NCBI GenBank assembly: GCA_028711405.1 | Contig: JAQTSH010000088.1 | Location: 1 to 6,404, forward strand | DNA: 6,404 bases | Reading direction: 5' to 3' | Origin: Methanoregula sp. | Lineage (GTDB): Archaea; Halobacteriota; Methanomicrobia; Methanomicrobiales; Methanospirillaceae | Shown here: piece by piece, positions 3,901 to 6,404 of the stretch | Position numbering within the stretch: the stretch's first letter is position 1 | How the letters are laid out: each line of letters begins with the position of its first letter | The notes under the pieces: model-generated | What the model was told of the DNA's origin: nothing | Databases searched by the model: none | The model's input: the letters and a program-made list of their open reading frames with translations, nothing else | Translations under genes and position numbers: made by a program

Positions 3901-6404
3901 TTCCGGAACTCATCTTTGGAATACAGCCGGATAGGAAGGTTTACCACCGGGGTGGTGGTCGTCGTGCTCTGGTTGTTGATCGTCCGGGAATTGTACTGCC
4001 CTTTGATCTGGAGCGTGAAGGTGCGAGCCAGCATCGCTTTCTCTGCGACAAAGAGTTCGATATCACGGGTCTCCGCCTGCCCCCCGTGGATGGACTTCTG
4101 GATCTTCACTGCCGGGAGCACCGGGGTGTACATATCCTGGGGCGACGGCTCGACGAGCAACTCAAGGGATTCCACCGGGCTGCAATATTTCGCATTCTCG
4201 ATTGTGATCTTCACGGTCACTTTGCCCTGGTGCGGGACGAAGGATTCGTCCTCTGCCCGGAGGCGGATTTTGATCTGGGGGGCGGCGGTTTCGTAGAGCC
4301 GAAATAAGTCCTCATCGATGACGCCCTGCAGGTGGTGGAGGAGGGGCAGGATCTTTTCTACCGAGAATTGTGTGGGGAATTCCGTGATCGAGCTCACCAG
4401 GTTTTTTACATCAACTGAGGACTGCCGGATATAATTATCCCGGTCTTCAAACGAGTTCTCTTCGATGGATTTTTTTAATGATAAAAAGATCTTCCTGATA
4501 TCGTGAAGCCGGGTCTGGTCGATCCGGAAGATGAGCCCGTGGGCATTTTTTCCGATAAGTTCTGCTGCCTTTTCAGTGTTGAGTATACTTAGCGTGAATA
4601 CCTGCAGTTCTGTAAATCCCCGGACCAGTTTCTTGTAGGGATCGCTCTTGCTGTTCTGTACCGAGTCCCAGAGCTGCGTGAGTTCCTCAATGTTCGGGAT
4701 CGATTCGCGCCTGATGCCGCTTCGCCGGTTGATGAATCCGAGGGTTTTTGCCAGGGCAGCGGGATGTTTCAGGATGTAGGTGAGGATGACCTTTTTTGAC
4801 AGCCGGGAGTGCCTGCTGAGGAGGATGAGGTGGTCAAACCGGAGATCCGGGTCCGTGTCGGTGCCGGAGAAAAATTCGTCAAGGATCGTCTCAATGGACT
4901 GGGTCTGCACCTGTTGCAGGGGCAATCGCCTGCCGAGAATGCCGCTTAAGTATTTCACGAGTGCATATCTCGGCTCTTCGCTGCCGGGATGCGTACTTTT
5001 TCCTAAGAGGTCAAAGACGTACAGGGTCTCAAAATAACATGCCAGCGCAGGTTCGAGGGACACATTCTCGTCACTGGAATAGTAATCGCCCCACGAGTTC
5101 AGGCTCCGGTAGAGGTAATAATAGATCTTCTCGGTTTTCAGTTCTGCGTCATAGGCAATTTTTGCTGCGGTCAACAGGTCATCCGCCCGTGCCAACGGGG
5201 TCTTCATGCCCCTGCCGGAACTTTTTGCCAGTGAGTCCAGGTGATTGATATGCGTTGCTGCCTCTTCGGTGGTGCCGATGAATGTTCCTTTTCCGTCCGC
5301 AAACCGCCTGACTTTGTTCGGCGGGATCTGCCCGAATTTGCATTTGGCGAGGAAGAAAAGGGAGAAATCCGAGAAGAGGCGGTCTTCTTCCGGGACCTCA
5401 TCCCACTCTGTTCGGAGTGAGCCCTGACTTGCGGGAGTGCGGGTTCGTCCGTCCGTGTCCACCCCGGGTGAGACGATATCCGCAATCGGATCCGTTATAC
5501 GAGGGTCGCCGGGCTTGTGATGCAGGCGGATGTCAAACGCAATCTCGTATAATTTCTCGGGGGGTGCCGGACGGACATAAAAATCGACCGGGATCCGGTC
5601 TTTTGAACTGAACGTCTCCAGTCGTTCGAAGAGGGAGGGATCGATGACATCCATTACCCGGTAAAAGTATCGTTTGCCGGAGTTGTCTTCGATGATCCCC
5701 TGGAGGGGACGGGGATATCCCCAGAAACTGAAGATGTAGCCTTTTGGTGCGGTTCTGGGTTTTTCCGGGGGTGAGGGAGGGGTTTCCGGTGCGACGGAGA
5801 TGTATTCGTCGTAGCATGATTTTCTCCGGGCACGGTCCGGTGCCAGGGTTTCTGCGAGCGCGGGCAGTTCAGCGGTGAGCACTCCCAGGAGCTCCCGGCT
5901 GGAGGCGTCGCTGGAGATTTTTTGGAGGAGGGTACCGGACCGCGGGTTGTTGCGCTGCGCGTATATCCACGCGATGGTGTCAAGTAACAGCCGGATAGTC
6001 AGACCGGGGGGTTCGTCTGCGCTCCCCTGCCAGGTGTCCGCGTATTGTGTGAAAAGATCCAGAAGAAGGCAATAGTTATCTTCGATCTCTGCCAGGTGCA
6101 GGAGGTCAAACCAGCCCGGTTCATCGTCTGAAGGGGGGACGATCCGGAAATAATCCGCGAGCGCGGCATACCCTTTTCCTTTCTCCGGCAGCTGCGAATG
6201 GGCGATACCGATATTAAAGAGTGCCCGGGGAGTTTTTTCGAGGCGATAACTCGTCTCGAAATGGTGTATGGCTTCCTTTCGTAATGTGTGAACCAGATCG
6301 TAACAGCCCAGGTTATATTCGAGTTCCGGGGAGTGTGTCAGTTCACCCATGAGGCTGATGATCAGTTTTTCCAGCATCTTCGATTGCTGGGGTGTGGTCT
6401 TTTC
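969..6404 (-). CDS. Giant multidomain protein: TPR-like / CSD-like / helical / Ig-like / two STAND-like P-loop NTPases with winged helices / AlbA_2 (Schlafen-type); 5' end open
   Basis: At least 1802 residues, numbered from the ATG at 6377. The frame stays open for nine more codons to the window edge, and that ATG has no ribosome site and follows directly in a helical stretch, so the real start probably lies outside. Order of parts: TPR-like helices (about 18-115); proline-rich linker (196-212); cold-shock/OB-like beta domain (212-285); helical scaffold (395-695); Ig-like beta-sandwich (700-818); NTPase 1 (843-1110) with P-loop GQRRSGKSS at 873-881 and Walker B IIVLIDEF (D992, E993); winged helix (about 1155-1222); NTPase 2 (1248-1500) with P-loop GLPRIGKTS at 1278-1286 and Walker B IYFLDEF (D1381, E1382); second winged helix (about 1515-1580); AlbA_2 domain (about 1600-1792) with VEFK, NTDGGDLMIGV and a terminal FFFVRKDTT strand. 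Both NTPases keep binding and hydrolysis residues. No signal peptide or membrane segment is seen in the visible part, so it should be cytoplasmic. A role as an ATP-switched sensor/effector, possibly in defence, is inferred from architecture only. The gene ends with TAA at 971-969 and has no overlapping neighbour. Confidence 0.95.
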   Translation of the reverse strand, partial: EKTTPQQSKMLEKLIISLMGELTHSPELEYNLGCYDLVHTLRKEAIHHFETSYRLEKTPRALFNIGIAHSQLPEKGKGYAALADYFRIVPPSDDEPGWFDLLHLAEIEDNYCLLLDLFTQYADTWQGSADEPPGLTIRLLLDTIAWIYAQRNNPRSGTLLQKISSDASSRELLGVLTAELPALAETLAPDRARRKSCYDEYISVAPETPPSPPEKPRTAPKGYIFSFWGYPRPLQGIIEDNSGKRYFYRVMDVIDPSLFERLETFSSKDRIPVDFYVRPAPPEKLYEIAFDIRLHHKPGDPRITDPIADIVSPGVDTDGRTRTPASQGSLRTEWDEVPEEDRLFSDFSLFFLAKCKFGQIPPNKVRRFADGKGTFIGTTEEAATHINHLDSLAKSSGRGMKTPLARADDLLTAAKIAYDAELKTEKIYYYLYRSLNSWGDYYSSDENVSLEPALACYFETLYVFDLLGKSTHPGSEEPRYALVKYLSGILGRRLPLQQVQTQSIETILDEFFSGTDTDPDLRFDHLILLSRHSRLSKKVILTYILKHPAALAKTLGFINRRSGIRRESIPNIEELTQLWDSVQNSKSDPYKKLVRGFTELQVFTLSILNTEKAAELIGKNAHGLIFRIDQTRLHDIRKIFLSLKKSIEENSFEDRDNYIRQSSVDVKNLVSSITEFPTQFSVEKILPLLHHLQGVIDEDLFRLYETAAPQIKIRLRAEDESFVPHQGKVTVKITIENAKYCSPVESLELLVEPSPQDMYTPVLPAVKIQKSIHGGQAETRDIELFVAEKAMLARTFTLQIKGQYNSRTINNQSTTTTTPVVNLPIRLYSKDEFRKIANPYASWADSQAVKDSSMFFGRDDLIETIVTTISQTTQAKGFVIYGQRRSGKSSILYHICKKLKQDPDNLVVNIHSIGGALSEDSTRFGLLEKILWNILKELKNALERAGKKQHLPVVDFEFPAYEKFSNDPSPLMLFQETMDAVLAKIRQVPAGRQCRIIVLIDEFSYIYEWILEGKLPESIMKNFKSFLQKDYFKLVIAGQDIMPDFMHRFSNEFAVFQPERVTYLLPVYARQLIEDPLRIGGPAGNTRYLENSVEVILELTACNPYYIQIFCNRLVDLMNREYSIYATRVEVDKVKEELISGQNSLSLDKFENLYNSGDKTRGQRSTEDNLLVLYEIASHSEQGPCHISKIAGKTTKEIPAILDDLVTRDVLTREEDNYYRIKVGLFKDWLKKNYSPRTASPDRKANPFAHYGTSVSGEEFVGRAQHLEIIENRIINVTHPGNLAITGLPRIGKTSIVNEFLRVNEAFLTKNKRIPIYIDISQYHNTDDFFMGLVDGAVKKNAEIGIDAPGFSSVLEHLKRTRDSFERNNLITDFYAEYRALGYTVIYFLDEFDVLCQMQHDATILQMIRNLISSDKAVRMVTISRRTLAEIERIITQDTRAASTFAGVFQDTFVGEFTDEDMNEFYKKLKEHSVSLTESEKASIVEQCGTFPLYISGIGCHLIDQKNRNREISVPAAIDEIKSAMFQNFKHIADLLHESGGFDYLTTCLFTNGKIPQLKIHEFEQYGLIRRSGDSFRCSSRLFCDYVQENPGTGGTDPKTGDPEFIKILNTEEELPDVEFKTSALWSLKLTPEEIDTRIQEGELAGDHNSWYLETFRGDFSKFLIARSLAAFLNTDGGDLMIGVNEIRTPDGTRYNKRGIETDLQILGAIKGDNSIDSYRRFITKDIIEQFFDRKITNHFSKYFSISTKKVDNRWFCRITAIKSDQAIVLKYNRQDFFFVRKDTTIKQLNMTQMAEYIHNHDWAPQSPTRN
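1002..1580 (-). other. AlbA_2/Schlafen-type C-terminal domain of the giant protein
   Basis: Residues about 1600-1792. Hallmarks in order: EELPDVEFKTSALW, an insert, FLIARSLAAFLNTDGGDLMIGVNE, the RGIETDLQIL segment, DSYRRFITKDIIEQFF, a strand pair around NRWFCRITAIKSD, and DFFFVRKDTTIKQL with a last helix MAEYIHNHD. These match the AlbA_2 (Schlafen AlbA) fold, which binds nucleic acid and in some Schlafen proteins cleaves RNA. Glu1605 and Glu1610 have a five-residue spacing like the glutamate pair of the nuclease-active Schlafens. The residue after IGV is Asn where many members have Asp, so cleavage activity is uncertain. Confidence 0.8.
1878..2636 (-). other. P-loop NTPase domain 2 of the giant protein
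   Basis: Residues about 1248-1500. It starts with EEFVGRAQHLEIIENRI, the FxGR box of Arch_ATPase/AAA_16-type proteins. Walker A is GLPRIGKTS (K1284, T1285), Walker B is TVIYFLDEF (D1381, E1382), and the sensor strand reads VRMVTISRRTLAEIE (about 1409-1423). The GTFPLYISGIGCHLID helix corresponds to the GNPYYI-type helix of NTPase 1. A winged helix follows (about 1515-1580, ending FCDYVQE). It differs widely from NTPase 1 outside the motifs. Confidence 0.85.
3048..3851 (-). other. P-loop NTPase domain 1 of the giant protein
   Basis: Residues about 843-1110. It opens with FFGRDDLIETI, the usual N-terminal box of archaeal-type and STAND-like ATPases. Walker A is GQRRSGKSS (K879, S880), Walker B is RIIVLIDEF (D992 for magnesium, E993 as likely catalytic base), and a sensor-like strand KLVIAGQD follows at 1024-1031. 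The region after it has the NPYYIQIFCNRLVDLMN helix typical of these ATPases, then a winged helix (about 1155-1222) ending in LFKDWLKKNY. Everything needed for ATP binding and hydrolysis appears present. Confidence 0.85.
3924..4280 (-). other. Ig-like beta-sandwich of the giant protein
   Basis: Residues about 700-818 alternate hydrophobic and polar residues in short strands: PQIKIRLRAED, KVTVKITIENA, VESLELLVEP, TRDIELFVAEK, RTFTLQIKGQY and VVNLPIRLY. The N-rich and Thr-rich turn NNQSTTTTTP sits between the last two strands. This is the layout of CARDB/Ig-like modules. It passes straight into KDEFRKIANPYASW and then MFFGRDDLIETI at the start of NTPase 1, so it may couple the helical scaffold to the NTPase. 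Confidence 0.5.
5523..5744 (-). other. Cold-shock/OB-like beta domain of the giant protein
   Basis: Residues about 212-285 read as a small beta-barrel: GYIFSFWGYPRPLQGIIED, then GKRYFYRVMDVID, then IPVDFYVRPAPPEKLYEIAFDI. The pattern G.I..F......G.I....G..YF.R..D..D, followed by V.F...P and a final A..I strand, follows the cold-shock-domain plan, in which aromatic residues on strands 2 and 3 bind single-stranded nucleic acid. The proline-rich linker before it marks a domain border. This is a pattern match without alignment, so binding is a hypothesis. Confidence 0.45.
6020..6326 (-). other. TPR-like helical repeats of the giant protein
   Basis: Residues about 18-120 hold helix pairs with TPR spacing: LEYNLGCYDLVHTLRKEAIHHF, split here as ELEYNLGCYDLVH and KEAIHHFETSYRLE, followed by ALFNIGIAHSQL and GYAALADYFRIV. 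Small residues (G, A) sit at the packing positions. Such repeats usually bind a partner protein. More repeats may precede it outside the window, since the frame is open there. At least two repeat units are reasonable by eye; exact borders are not. Confidence 0.55.

Noticed and set aside
3943..3956. Inverted repeat ACCACC-GG-GGTGGT followed by GTCGTC repeats
   Set aside because: It is explained by the Thr-run and TPVV codons (residues about 805-812) of the giant protein.
1..6404. CRISPR arrays, tRNA or rRNA genes, insertion-sequence ends
   Set aside because: No regularly spaced repeats, no tRNA cloverleaf or TTCRANYC box, and no transposase or terminal inverted repeats were seen on either strand.

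Overview
The window looks like archaeal chromosome from a Methanomicrobiales-type methanogen (Methanoregula, Methanosphaerula or Methanospirillum relatives). This is inferred from three things: the style of the receiver protein at the left edge (N-terminal VLYVDDEP, then DYQMPVMDG and FTGRGREE, running into a kinase linker), TATA-box-like promoters instead of -35/-10 boxes, and moderately GC-rich codon use. No database search was possible, so genus level is a guess.

Layout. (1) Bases 1-425, minus strand: the N-terminal 141 residues of a response-regulator receiver protein that runs off the left edge, probably into a PAS/histidine-kinase part. (2) Bases 426-968: about 540 bases without a confident functional gene. 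It has two TATA-like elements near the receiver gene and, on the plus strand, a stretch (about 609-818) that reads like the decayed C-terminal end of a condensation/acyltransferase-like protein. (3) Bases 969-6404, minus strand: one giant gene of at least 1802 codons filling 85% of the window. Its reading frame is still open at the right edge, so the true N-terminus may lie outside.

The giant protein is the point of interest. In order, it appears to have TPR-like helices, a small cold-shock/OB-like beta domain, a long helical scaffold, an Ig-like beta-sandwich, a first P-loop NTPase with a winged helix, a second and clearly different P-loop NTPase with a winged helix, and a C-terminal AlbA_2/Schlafen-type nucleic-acid-binding domain. 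Sensor-like repeats, STAND-like NTPases and a Schlafen-type terminal domain in one chain resemble NLR-like or conflict (defence) proteins. The NTPase and AlbA_2 assignments rest on clear motifs; the defence role is inference.

The two minus-strand genes are separated by the non-coding block and the receiver gene has its own promoter-like sequence. Nothing here shows that they work together.
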